From NCBI GenBank assembly GCA_035293805.1, contig DATGMD010000040.1, forward strand, positions 248,001 through 312,000: a stretch of 64,000 nucleotides of DNA, written 5' to 3'. The notes under the pieces are model-generated. The model was not told the DNA's origin. It did no database searches and saw nothing but the letters and a program-made list of their open reading frames with translations. The translations under genes were made by a program, and so were the position numbers. Position 1 is the stretch's first letter. Each line of letters opens with the position of its first letter. Source of the DNA: JAJPHF01 sp035293805 (lineage in GTDB: Bacteria > Chloroflexota > UBA6077 > JAJPHF01). Positions 17,041 to 24,818 of this stretch are shown here, piece by piece.

Positions 17041-17121
17041 AGTGCCGAGTGCTGAGTGCTGAGTGCCGAGTGCCGAGTCCTGAGTGACTCGCGGGCCGTA
17101 CCCCACTCAGCACTCAGCACT
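17041..17121 (-). repeat. Heptamer inverted array ahead of the hydratase-aldolase
   Basis: On the plus strand a left arm of AGTGCTG/AGTGCCG heptamers (17041-17085) faces ACTCAGCACTCAGCACT (17104-17120). Read on the minus strand it sits one base before the GGGAGGAG ribosome site of the aldolase gene. It also supplies the last codons and the stop of the upstream cupin gene. Confidence 0.85.
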
Positions 17122-18187
17122 CGTCTTGATAGCCGTTATTCGCCTCGTAGGCTTGCTCGCGGTAGAGCGCGAGCGCTTGCATCGGCGGCAGGTCGTTGAT
17201 GGAGAACAGAATCGCCTCCTCGCTGGGCGACCCGTTGGCGTGCTCGTGCCAGGCCCAGGTGGGCACGGCGAAGATGTCTCCCTGCTCCCAGTCCAGCCGC
17301 TCGCCATTTACCACGCTGTAGCCGCGCCCGCGGAACACCTGGTACACCGTGCTGCTCACGTGCCGGTGCGCCTTCGTGTGGACTCCCGGCCGCAGGAGCT
17401 GCATCTCGCAGCCCATCGTCGTCAGCGCGTGCCCGCCAGTTACGGGATTTACGTACTCGACGGCCACGTCGTCGTAGGGACTGGCCTCGCCGAGCCGCGC
17501 CAAGTGCGACAGCGTCTCGTAGGTCGCGGCGAACGGATAGGCGTGTTGCGGCGAGAACGGGCCCGACGGCCGCTCCCAGGTCGGGCGCACGTGGCCGCCG
17601 GCGTAGCGCCGCGCCGAGTAGTCCTCGGGCAGGGTGACGGCCTGGCGGTCCTCCGCGTACGGCTCGAAGAACATGGCGTTCAGGCTGGCGACGAGCGGCC
17701 GGTCCAGCCCGTCCATCCAAAAGATCGGCGTGTCCGTCTCGTTGCCGTGGTCGTGCCACGTCCAGTTCGGGGTCAGGATCAGGTCGCCCGGGTCCATGAG
17801 CAGCTTTTCGCCGTCCACCGTCGTGTAGGCGCCACGGCCGTCGATGATGAAGCGGATGGCGGTCGCGTTGTGGCGGTGGGTGGGCGCGATCTCGCCGGGC
17901 TTGATCATCTGCACGGCGGCGGTCAGCGTGTGGGTGGCGGCGTTGATCGCGCGCAAGCCGGGGTTCACCAGCAGCAAGACGCGGCGCTCGGCGCTGCGGT
18001 CCATGGTGATCAGCTCGCCCGCGCGCAGCAGTTGCTCGCGCAGCATCGCGCCGCGCCAGACGTGCGGCACGGCGGCGGTGCGCGGCTCGTGCGTCTGCGT
18101 CTGCACCCGCCAGAGCCCCTGGAGCCCGTTCGCCTCCAGGCCCGCGTGGAACTGCTCGACCGCGCTCGATACCTGCTCGCCGATCAT
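17114..18187 (-). CDS. Bicupin dioxygenase, gentisate 1,2-dioxygenase-like
   Basis: A 357-residue two-cupin protein. The first cupin has iron-ligand candidates in APTHRHNATAIRFII and a later His in LTPNWTWHDHGN (about residues 103-150). The second has HTKAHRHVSSTVYQVFRG and AVPTWAWHEHAN (about 270-325). This order and GDLILTPNWTWHDHGN are characteristic of gentisate/salicylate/1-hydroxy-2-naphthoate ring-cleaving dioxygenases. GGGAGGAGG precedes the ATG. It is the middle gene of a minus-strand operon with a split ThDP enzyme before it and the hydratase-aldolase after it. Its last residues and stop are encoded by the heptamer array. Substrate not certain. Confidence 0.87.
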   Translation of the reverse strand: MIGEQVSSAVEQFHAGLEANGLQGLWRVQTQTHEPRTAAVPHVWRGAMLREQLLRAGELITMDRSAERRVLLLVNPGLRAINAATHTLTAAVQMIKPGEIAPTHRHNATAIRFIIDGRGAYTTVDGEKLLMDPGDLILTPNWTWHDHGNETDTPIFWMDGLDRPLVASLNAMFFEPYAEDRQAVTLPEDYSARRYAGGHVRPTWERPSGPFSPQHAYPFAATYETLSHLARLGEASPYDDVAVEYVNPVTGGHALTTMGCEMQLLRPGVHTKAHRHVSSTVYQVFRGRGYSVVNGERLDWEQGDIFAVPTWAWHEHANGSPSEEAILFSINDLPPMQALALYREQAYEANNGYQDEC

Positions 18188-18281
18188 CCGCGCCTCCTCC
18201 CCCGGTCTGCCGCCTGGCGGCTCGCGCGCCCCCGCTCCGTCCGCGGTACGCTAACACAGCCCCGAGGGGCAGGCAAGCAAG

Positions 18282-18878
18282 CTAGTACCCCGCCGGCCCG
18301 AACACCGCCGCGCCCGTCTGCGCCTCGACGTGCCGGCCAAAGCGGTACTTGATCTCCGGGCCTTCCCAGGGGATGTGGGGAATCGGCCGGGCCTCGGCCT
18401 CGACCTCCAGCACCACGAAGGCGAAGCGCTCCGCGGCCAAAATCTCGTCGATCTCGCGGCGAAACACGGCTAGATCGTCGAAGCTGTAGGCCCGCTCGAT
18501 GCCGGCGCCGCGGGCCATCGCCACGTAGTCGGTGCGCGCGGCGTTCCCCAGCGGGTGCCGCGCGAGTACCTGATACACCCGGTTGGACAGCACGAAGTGC
18601 GTCATATTTGGCGGCTGCTGGCTCGCCTCGGTCAGCAGCGTGCTCAGGTTGACCGACAGCCCCCCGTCGCCGTCGAACACCCACACGCGCTCCCCCGGCA
18701 GCCCGAGCGCCAGCCCTAGCCCAAATGACGGCGCCAGCCCCATCGACGAGAGCATGTAGAACGGCCGGTCGCTGCGCGTCGCGGCGTACCACTCGCGGCT
18801 GGAGGTCCCCAGCGCGCAGATGACCAGCTCACGCTGCCAGCGCTCGGCCAGGAGGGCGAAGCAGTCGGCGACCTTCAT
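18282..18878 (-). CDS. ThDP-binding subunit, sulfopyruvate/phosphonopyruvate decarboxylase beta-like
   Basis: A 198-residue protein equivalent to the C-terminal (PP) domain of ThDP decarboxylases: the SMGLAPSFGLGLALG segment and the ThDP/Mg motif, which begins VWVFDGDGGLSVNLS and ends FVLSNRVYQ. The start codon overlaps the stop of the alpha-subunit gene (ATGA). By family knowledge, ComDE-type enzymes are split in just this way and decarboxylate a substituted pyruvate. With an aldolase and a ring-cleaving cupin downstream, it probably acts on a pathway 2-oxo acid rather than in coenzyme M synthesis (inference). Confidence 0.82.
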   Translation of the reverse strand: MKVADCFALLAERWQRELVICALGTSSREWYAATRSDRPFYMLSSMGLAPSFGLGLALGLPGERVWVFDGDGGLSVNLSTLLTEASQQPPNMTHFVLSNRVYQVLARHPLGNAARTDYVAMARGAGIERAYSFDDLAVFRREIDEILAAERFAFVVLEVEAEARPIPHIPWEGPEIKYRFGRHVEAQTGAAVFGPAGY

Positions 18879-19414
18879 CGGGCCGCCCCCGGCGCGGGCA
18901 CGCTCTCGTGAGTGTGGACGCTGGCCAGGATGCCGCGCGTGAACAGCACGGCGACCGGGCGCTTGGCGATCCGCGCGTGCTCGCAGGCTGGCCCGATCAC
19001 CCCGATCTGCTCTTGCCGCTCCACGATGTGGTAGGGAATCCCCAGCGCTTCCATGACCGGCAGCGTCACGCGCCCCTGCACGACCTGGTACACCCGCGGG
19101 TCCTCGATCGTGCCGCGCAGGCTGAGCAGCAGCAGCAGCGGGATCTCGTACATCAGGTTCAGCGTCGCCAGCTCGTGGACCGACGCGAGAAACCCGGCGC
19201 ACCCCATGATGCCAACCGCGTTCAGCCCCGCGAAGAACGCGCCCGAGCAGATCCCGGCGATCTCCTCCTCCCGCGCGACCGGCACGTGGATGAAGCGCGG
19301 GTCCTGCTGCAGCAGCCGGATCAGCTCGGACAGCCAGTCGTCCGGCAGGCTCGCGGCCAGCCGCACGTTCGCCCCGACCAGCGCGTCGCGGATCAGCTCC
19401 GGGCCGGTCGCCAT
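18875..19414 (-). CDS. ThDP-binding subunit, sulfopyruvate decarboxylase alpha-like
   Basis: A 179-residue Pyr domain: ASLPDDWLSELIRLL, HVPVAREEEIAGICSGAFFAGL with the cofactor-activating Glu in REEE (about residue 50), then GIMGCAGFLASVHELATLN and PLLLLLSLRG. It is the first gene of the operon, has GGGAGGAGG before its ATG, and is translationally coupled to the beta subunit. The 84-base gap to the divergent solute-binding protein gene at 19499 must hold both promoters. Confidence 0.82.
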   Translation of the reverse strand: MATGPELIRDALVGANVRLAASLPDDWLSELIRLLQQDPRFIHVPVAREEEIAGICSGAFFAGLNAVGIMGCAGFLASVHELATLNLMYEIPLLLLLSLRGTIEDPRVYQVVQGRVTLPVMEALGIPYHIVERQEQIGVIGPACEHARIAKRPVAVLFTRGILASVHTHESVPAPGAAR

Positions 19415-19498
19415 CGTCGCCTCCTCCCGAGCCGCTACCCTCGCTCCCTGCGCAATGGTATCATCCCGCGCGCCGCCCGCAAGCCTTGGAGGTACGCC

Positions 19499-20551
19499 AT
19501 GTGGAGCCGCGTCTCGCCATTGACCGTCCTCGTCGCCGTCTCCCTCCTCGTCGCGGCGTGCGGGGCCTCAAATCCGAGCCAGGCGCTGTCCGCTGGCGGC
19601 GGGGTAGCGGCGCCCGCGACAGCACAAGGCGCCGCCGACACGGCGACTCCCCGCCCGCTGGAGAAGGTGCGCATCGGCTACCCCAGCCGCTCCGTGACGT
19701 TCCTCTCCATGCTCTTGGCCCGCGACCAGGGGTACTTCCAGCAGGAGGGCATCGATCCCGACCTGAGCCAGATCAAGACGAACGTCGGCATTACCGCGCT
19801 GCTCAACGGCGAGCTGGACTACACCGAGTCGGTCGGCACCAACATCCGCTCGGCGCTCCAGGGGGCGCCGATCAAGACCGTCATGACGTCGATGCGGGCG
19901 CCGGTGTTCGTGCTGGTGGCCCGCCCCGAGTTCACGTCGGTCGAGCAGCTCCGCGGCCACACGGTCGGCATCACGAACTTCGGCGGCAGCAACGACCAGA
20001 CGGCCCAGCTCATCTTCGAGCATTTTGGCCTGGAGCCGCAAAAAGACGTCCAGCTCGTTCCCGTCGGCGACGCGCCCGTTCAGTACGAGGTCTTGAAGCA
20101 GGGCCAGATCGACTCGATCGTCGTCTCGCTGCCGTTCCCGCTGCTGGCCCAGCGCGAGGGCTATCGCCTGCTCGTCAACGCCCCGGACATCGTCAGCATG
20201 CCACTGGCCGGCCTCGGCACGCTGCAGACGACGCTCGATACGCGGCGCGACCAGGTGAAGCGCGTGGTCAAGGCGGAGATTCAGGCGCTGGACCACATCC
20301 GCACGCACCCCGACGACGCCATTGCCCTGATCGCCGATCTCTTCGAGACGGACCAGGCGACCGCCCGCGACGCCTACACGTATCTGCTGCCGTCGTTCAG
20401 CGAGGATGGGGCGCCCGAGCGCGCCGGCGTCGAGACGATTCTGAAGCTCGAACAGGAGGACGGCCCGACCCCCGCGCCTGCTACCTACGAGCAGGTCGCC
20501 GACGCCTCGGTCGCGGCTGAGGCGCGCGCCGAGCTTGGTCCGCGCCCCTAG
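19499..20551 (+). CDS. NMT1/THI5-type solute-binding lipoprotein 1
   Basis: A 350-residue ABC-transporter substrate-binding protein with a signal peptide and lipobox LLVAAC (Cys21), an Ala/Thr-rich linker and a two-lobed NMT1/SsuA-like domain: VRIGYPSRSVTFLSMLLARDQGYF, LNGELDYTESVGTNIRSALQGAPI, LRGHTVGITNFGG. It is anchored on the cell surface and would capture a small organic solute. The ATG has GGAGG upstream; the longer reading frame back to 18908 is antisense to another gene. It is the first of three tandem paralogues with no permease or ATPase gene near them. Confidence 0.9.
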   Translation: MWSRVSPLTVLVAVSLLVAACGASNPSQALSAGGGVAAPATAQGAADTATPRPLEKVRIGYPSRSVTFLSMLLARDQGYFQQEGIDPDLSQIKTNVGITALLNGELDYTESVGTNIRSALQGAPIKTVMTSMRAPVFVLVARPEFTSVEQLRGHTVGITNFGGSNDQTAQLIFEHFGLEPQKDVQLVPVGDAPVQYEVLKQGQIDSIVVSLPFPLLAQREGYRLLVNAPDIVSMPLAGLGTLQTTLDTRRDQVKRVVKAEIQALDHIRTHPDDAIALIADLFETDQATARDAYTYLLPSFSEDGAPERAGVETILKLEQEDGPTPAPATYEQVADASVAAEARAELGPRP

Positions 20552-20584
20552 CCGGCCGCGAGCAGCCGCCTGGATGAGGGCAAG

Positions 20585-21652
20585 ATGGTAAACAGCGCGC
20601 GCCGCCGCCGACTCGCCCTGGGCCTGTGCTTGCTCCTGGCTGCTTGCACCGCGCCTGCCGCCCCCCACGCCGCGGAACCGACCACCCCACGTGCGGCCGG
20701 CGGCGCGGCCGTCGCCCCCGCGGCGGCCGCTACGTCGCCGGCCGCCGCCACGCCCGCCCCGCGCGAGACGTTCCGCCTCGCGTACCCGAACCTGTCCATG
20801 TCCTACCTGCCGATCCTCATGGCGAGCGACCTGGGCTACTACGAGCAGGAGGGGCTAGACGCCGACGTGTCGCTGATGCGGGCGAACGTCGGGCAGGCCG
20901 CGCTCGTGGCCGGCGAGATCGACTTCACCGCCTCGGTTGGCTCCAACATCAAGATGGCGCTGCAAGGGGCGCCCATCAAGACGATCCTGCTGTTCGTGCA
21001 GGCGCAGGTGATGAGCCTCGTCGCGCAGCCGCAGTACCGCACGGTCGAGCAGCTTCGGGGCAAGACGGTCGGCGTGGGCGTGGCCGGCGCGAGCGTCGAT
21101 CAGGTCGCGCGGCTGATCCTGAAGCACTACGGCCTGGAGCCGCAGCGCGACGTGAGCGTCGTGCCCGTCGGCGACGGCGCGATCCAGTACCAGGCGCTCC
21201 AGCTGGGCCAGGTCGACTCCGTCGTGCTCTCGCTCCCCTACCCCGTGCTGGCCCGGCGCGACGGCTACTCGATCATCGCCAACGCCCCCGACCTGTTCAA
21301 GCTGCCCTCGGGCGGCGTCGGCGCGCTGCAGAGCACCTTGGAGCAGCGCCGCGACATGGTACGCCGCGTCGCCCGCGCGCAGATTCGCGCGCTGCAGTAC
21401 GCGCGCACGCAGCCCGACGCGGCCGCTCAGTTCATCGCGCGGTTCTTCGACATGGACGAGCAGACGGCCCGCGAGTCCTACGACTTCCTGCTGCCGGCCT
21501 TCTCGACCACCGGCGAGGTGGACCGCGAGGCCATCGACCTCCAGCTGGAGATGGAGCGCGGCGAAGGCATGGATGTCACCCTCGGCTACGACCAGCTTGT
21601 GGACCCGACGATCGCCGCCGATGCCGCTCGCGACCTGGGGCTACGGCCGTGA
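20585..21652 (+). CDS. NMT1/THI5-type solute-binding lipoprotein 2
   Basis: 355 residues; signal peptide with lipobox LLLAAC (Cys21), an Ala/Pro-rich linker to about residue 60, then FRLAYPNLSMSYLPILMASDLGYY, ANVGQAALVAGEIDFTASVGSN and ALQGAPIKTILLF. The shared blocks with the third gene of the trio are very close, with more distance to the first. It lies 33 bases after gene 1 and overlaps gene 3 by four bases (GTGA). Same family and probable cell-surface role; ligand unknown. Confidence 0.9.
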   Translation: MVNSARRRRLALGLCLLLAACTAPAAPHAAEPTTPRAAGGAAVAPAAAATSPAAATPAPRETFRLAYPNLSMSYLPILMASDLGYYEQEGLDADVSLMRANVGQAALVAGEIDFTASVGSNIKMALQGAPIKTILLFVQAQVMSLVAQPQYRTVEQLRGKTVGVGVAGASVDQVARLILKHYGLEPQRDVSVVPVGDGAIQYQALQLGQVDSVVLSLPYPVLARRDGYSIIANAPDLFKLPSGGVGALQSTLEQRRDMVRRVARAQIRALQYARTQPDAAAQFIARFFDMDEQTARESYDFLLPAFSTTGEVDREAIDLQLEMERGEGMDVTLGYDQLVDPTIAADAARDLGLRP

Positions 21653-22722
21653 CGCTCCCTCGACTCAGCCCGAGGCGCGGCCTGCACGGCCTCCTGCCGG
21701 CGCTCGGCCTGCTCCTGGCCTGCGCCGCGCCCGCCAGCCCCGCCCCGCTGGCGCCGGCTCCATCCCCGGCGCCCGCCGCGACGGTGCCGGCGTCCGTCTC
21801 GTCGCCGGCGGCGCTCACGCGCGTGCCCGCGCGCTTCGCCTACCCGAACCTGTCGCTCTCCTTCCTGCCGCTGATCGTCGCCCGCGACAAGGGCCACTAC
21901 GCCGAGGAGGGGCTGGACGCCGAGCTGATCGAGATGCGCGCGAATGTCGGCCAGGCGGCGCTGCTCTCGGGCGAGGTGGACTACACCGCGTCGCTCGGCT
22001 CGAACGTGAAGATGGCGCTCCAGGGCGCCCCGATCAAGGTCGTCTTCATGCACGCCCCGTCGCCGGTCATGGCGCTGGTGGCGCAGCCGCAATACCAGAC
22101 GCCCGCCGACCTGCGCGGCAAGACGCTCGGCGTGGGCGTGCCGGGCGCGACGATCGACCAGGTCGCGCGGCTCGTCGTGAAGCACTACGGCCTGGACCCG
22201 CAGACCGACGTCCAGATCGTCTCGGTGGGCGACGGGGCGGTACAGTACCAGGCCCTTCAGCTGGGCCAGGTGGACTCGGTGCTGATGGCGCTGCCGTTCC
22301 CGATCGCCGCCCGCCGCGATGGCTTCTCCATCCTGGCGAATGCCGCCGACATCCTCAAGTTCCCGACGACCGGCCTGGGCACCCTCCAGAGCACGCTCGA
22401 CACCCGGCGCGACGAGGTGCGCCGCATGGCCCGCTCGCAGATTCGCGCCCTCCAGTACATCCGGGCCCAGCCGGAGGAGACGATCCATCTGATCGCCGAC
22501 TTCTTCGGCATGGACAACGAGACCGCGCGTGCCTCCTACGAGTTCATCCTGCCGTCGTTCTCGCGGACTGGCACCGTGGACCGCGACGCGATGGAAGCGC
22601 TGCTCGACGTGGAGCGTGCGGAGGGCACGGCGAGCGCGCCGATCACTTACGAGCAGGTGGCCGACGGCGGTCCCGCCGAGCAGGCCGCCCGCGAGCTAGG
22701 TCTGCTGCCCGACAGCCGCTAG
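21649..22722 (+). CDS. NMT1/THI5-type solute-binding lipoprotein 3
   Basis: 357 residues from GTG 21649, which overlaps the previous stop. Lipobox GLLLAC (Cys25), a Pro/Ala linker, then FAYPNLSLSFLPLIVARDKGHY, ANVGQAALLSGEVDYTASLGSN, ALQGAPIKVVFMH and LRGKTLGVGVPGATIDQVARL. It is almost certainly a recent duplicate of gene 2. Its TAG stop shares bases with the stop of the convergent luciferase-like gene. Confidence 0.9.
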   Translation: MTLPRLSPRRGLHGLLPALGLLLACAAPASPAPLAPAPSPAPAATVPASVSSPAALTRVPARFAYPNLSLSFLPLIVARDKGHYAEEGLDAELIEMRANVGQAALLSGEVDYTASLGSNVKMALQGAPIKVVFMHAPSPVMALVAQPQYQTPADLRGKTLGVGVPGATIDQVARLVVKHYGLDPQTDVQIVSVGDGAVQYQALQLGQVDSVLMALPFPIAARRDGFSILANAADILKFPTTGLGTLQSTLDTRRDEVRRMARSQIRALQYIRAQPEETIHLIADFFGMDNETARASYEFILPSFSRTGTVDRDAMEALLDVERAEGTASAPITYEQVADGGPAEQAARELGLLPDSR

Positions 22723-23747
22723 CGGACGCGCGGCAGCACCTCGCTCCCCCACAGCTCGATGGCGCGCAGCGTCGCCGCGTGGTCCACGCCGCCGAAGTGG
22801 AAGGTCAGCCCCACGTGCGTGACCCCGAAGCTCTCCAGCCAGCGCACGAGCCCCAGCGCCTCCTCCACGGTGCCGAACGGAACGTGCCGCTCAGCCACCA
22901 TGAAGTCGTAGCTCATCGCGTCCTGCACCTGCGCCGTCAGGCCCGGCCGGTTGGCCGTCGGCGTGGCCATCTCGGGCGCGAGCAGGCGCCGCCAGTGCCG
23001 CCAGCCCGGCTCGGCCTCGGCCCGCGCCTGCTCGGCCGTGTCCGCGATGTGCGTTGGGTACATCGCCATGATCCGGCCAGGACCGGCGTGGCCGGCGGCG
23101 GCGCGCGCCTCGCGGTATAGCTGCACGCGCTGCTCGGCGACCGGGAACAGCCACGGCAGAATCATGAGGTCGTAGCCGCGCTCGCCGATCCAGCGGAAGC
23201 TCTCGGGATCGAGCGATGAGGTGATCCAGATCGGCGGGCAGGGTTGCTGGATCGGGCGCGGCAGCACCGTTAGCTCCGGACACCGGTAGTAGCGGCCCTC
23301 GAAGCTGAAAGTGGGCTCCCTCCAGGCCCGGTCGATGAGCGTGATCGCTTCCTTCATGCGGTCCTGCGAGCCCGCGTACTCGATGCCTAGCTCCTCGTAG
23401 CCCGAGAGCGCCATGCCGCGCCCGGCGCCGAACTCCAGCCGCCCGCCGCTCAGCACGTCGAGCATGGCGAAGTCCTCGGCGATGCGCAGCGGCTGGTGCA
23501 GCGGCAGGATCGACACCGACGTGCCCAGCCGCAGCCGCGGCACGCGCTGGCTGATGAGCGTCAGCAGCAGCTGCGGGCTAGGCGTCATGCCGCCGAAGTG
23601 GTGGAAATGGTGCTCCGTCGCCCAGACCGTATCGAAGCCCGCCGCGGCCGCCGCATCCACCTGCTCCAGATAACGCGCGTACAAGCTCGCCGCCGGCCCA
23701 TCCCGCTCGGGCACGTAAGTGTTCAGAATGTAGTAGCCGAAGTCCAT
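22719..23747 (-). CDS. LLM-class flavin-dependent oxidoreductase
   Basis: A 342-residue luciferase-like TIM-barrel monooxygenase: MDFGYYILNTYVPE, FDTVWATEHHFHHFGG (the conserved EHHF), PRLRLGTSVSILPLHQPLRIAEDFAMLD, GRLEFGAGRGMALSGYEELGI. These enzymes use reduced FMN supplied by a reductase to oxygenate a substrate. GGCGGGAG precedes the ATG. It converges on the third solute-binding protein with overlapping stop codons. No flavin reductase gene is adjacent; substrate unknown. Confidence 0.93.
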   Translation of the reverse strand: MDFGYYILNTYVPERDGPAASLYARYLEQVDAAAAAGFDTVWATEHHFHHFGGMTPSPQLLLTLISQRVPRLRLGTSVSILPLHQPLRIAEDFAMLDVLSGGRLEFGAGRGMALSGYEELGIEYAGSQDRMKEAITLIDRAWREPTFSFEGRYYRCPELTVLPRPIQQPCPPIWITSSLDPESFRWIGERGYDLMILPWLFPVAEQRVQLYREARAAAGHAGPGRIMAMYPTHIADTAEQARAEAEPGWRHWRRLLAPEMATPTANRPGLTAQVQDAMSYDFMVAERHVPFGTVEEALGLVRWLESFGVTHVGLTFHFGGVDHAATLRAIELWGSEVLPRVR

Positions 23748-23809
23748 CCACCGCTCCCGCCGTCGCAGTTCCTACAGTGCGTTTCGCAGCTATCGCGGCT
23801 TCAAACAGC

Positions 23810-24154
23810 GTAGGTCAGAGACTCGTCCCCTACCACCCGGCCGGGTCCGTCAATACCGACCGACCTTGCGAACACGTCGTAGGGCAAGCGCTCATCCCCT
23901 GCCGTCCAGTCGGGCTTGCTGGTGCTCTCTACTCCGGCGACCCCGAGGTAGGGCGGGGGCTCGTCCCCCGCCGCCCGGCCGGGTCTGCTAATACCCGCCC
24001 ATCTACCGAGCCCGTTGTAGGGCCGGGGCTCATCCCCGGCCGCCCGGCCCGACTTGCTGCTCCCCGCGGTGCTGATCACCGCGAGGTAGGGCCGGGGCTC
24101 GGCCCCTGCCGCCCGGTCAGCGCCGCCCGAGACACCGATCCGGGAAGCCGCCGG
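23810..24154. repeat. Five-unit array with exact 69-bp period
   Basis: GTAGG-starting units begin at 23810, 23879, 23948, 24017 and 24086, exactly 69 bases apart. Each has a ~36-base palindromic core (GTAGGGCGGGGGCTCGTCCC then CCGCCGCCCGG-type) and a ~33-base variable part. Cores 3-5 are alike, cores 1-2 diverged; the variable parts after units 1 and 3, and after 2 and 4, begin alike. Single reverse-oriented cores occur near 35262-35298 and 62207-62232. Confidence 0.85.
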
Positions 24155-24225
24155 GCGATCGGCCGCACCGGGCCGCCAGCGCAGTATCGCACAGGAAGCA
24201 GGAGCGGCCCCAGGGTGCCGGGCGC
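24085..24225 (-). repeat. Inverted repeat, outer segment (left copy)
   Basis: The reverse complement aligns well with ~35166-35300 (shared blocks GTGCGAT.CTGCGCTGGCGG, CCGGGCGGC and the GGGCGGCAGGGG core). It overlaps the last unit of the 69-bp array. Confidence 0.75.
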
Positions 24226-24395
24226 CGCGCGGCGCCCGGCTCGGCACCCGCACGCCGTCCTCCCGAGCACCCGCATTGGACCAGGCCCAGCGAGTTCGCC
24301 GCGTGCGTCGCGTAGATACGCACGCCTGCCGCCCGGGCTTTCGGCTGCGCCTCAGTTGTCGCCTCGGCGCGCTCGGTGCGGTCGTCGGCGTCAGG

Positions 24396-24818
24396 CTAGC
24401 GCGGCGCCGGCCCGCGCGGGGTCCACGTCAGCCGCAGCGTCACGGCTTGCCAGTACAACCGCATGTCGGCCTCAGTGGCGGGGACGGGGCCCTCGTTCTG
24501 CAGTTCGTAGCAGTACGTCCCCCCGCTCAGCACGACGCGACGCACGGTCGGCTGATAGGTGGCGGGGAAAGCCAGCGTCGCGCCGCCATCCGCCCCGCCG
24601 TACCCGGCGAACGTAAAGCTAACCGGCGCGCCGAAGCCGTCGCCGACGAGTTGCACCGCAACGGTCAGCTCGCCAGGGTCCAGCGCGAGACACTGGCCGC
24701 TCGGCACGGTCGGCAAGGTCACCGCGGTCATATCCACCGGGACTTGCGACGGCGGCGTGGTCTGAGCCTGCGCCGCGTTAGGCAGTAGCAGCACCCCCAG
24801 AAGCAATAGCCAGCGCAC
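24396..24818 (-). CDS. Small secreted protein of unknown function
   Basis: A 140-residue protein with a clear cleavable signal peptide (MRWLLLLGVLLLPNAAQAQ, signal-peptidase-I site AQA-Q). The mature part looks like a beta-sandwich (LTVAVQLVGDGFGAPVSFTFAGYGG, YQPTVRRVVLSGGTYCYELQNEG) with two cysteines that could form a disulphide. I do not recognise a family. GGGAGGTGG lies upstream of the ATG. It sits between the two segments of the left inverted-repeat copy; the right copy has no such gene, so it may have been inserted or lost. Confidence 0.7.
   Translation of the reverse strand: MRWLLLLGVLLLPNAAQAQTTPPSQVPVDMTAVTLPTVPSGQCLALDPGELTVAVQLVGDGFGAPVSFTFAGYGGADGGATLAFPATYQPTVRRVVLSGGTYCYELQNEGPVPATEADMRLYWQAVTLRLTWTPRGPAPR

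Larger units (their letters stand above)
23748..24395. other. Repeat-filled intergenic region
   Basis: 648 bases with no credible gene. It contains the 69-bp-period array (23810-24154) and the outer part of the inverted repeat shared with ~35166-35300. An open minus-strand frame across the array exists only because 69 is a multiple of three. Confidence 0.75.

Noticed and set aside
18908..19498. Upstream extension of the first solute-binding protein
   Set aside because: It is antisense to the ThDP alpha-subunit gene, and a signal peptide with GGAGG begins at 19499.
23810..24154. CRISPR array
   Set aside because: Geometry fits (about 36+33), but cores differ at many positions, alternate spacers resemble each other, and no cas gene is present.
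23801..24253. Minus-strand 150-codon frame with a 23-residue repeat
   Set aside because: It stays open because the DNA array period is 69 bases; no ribosome site, and the N-terminal part is composition-driven.
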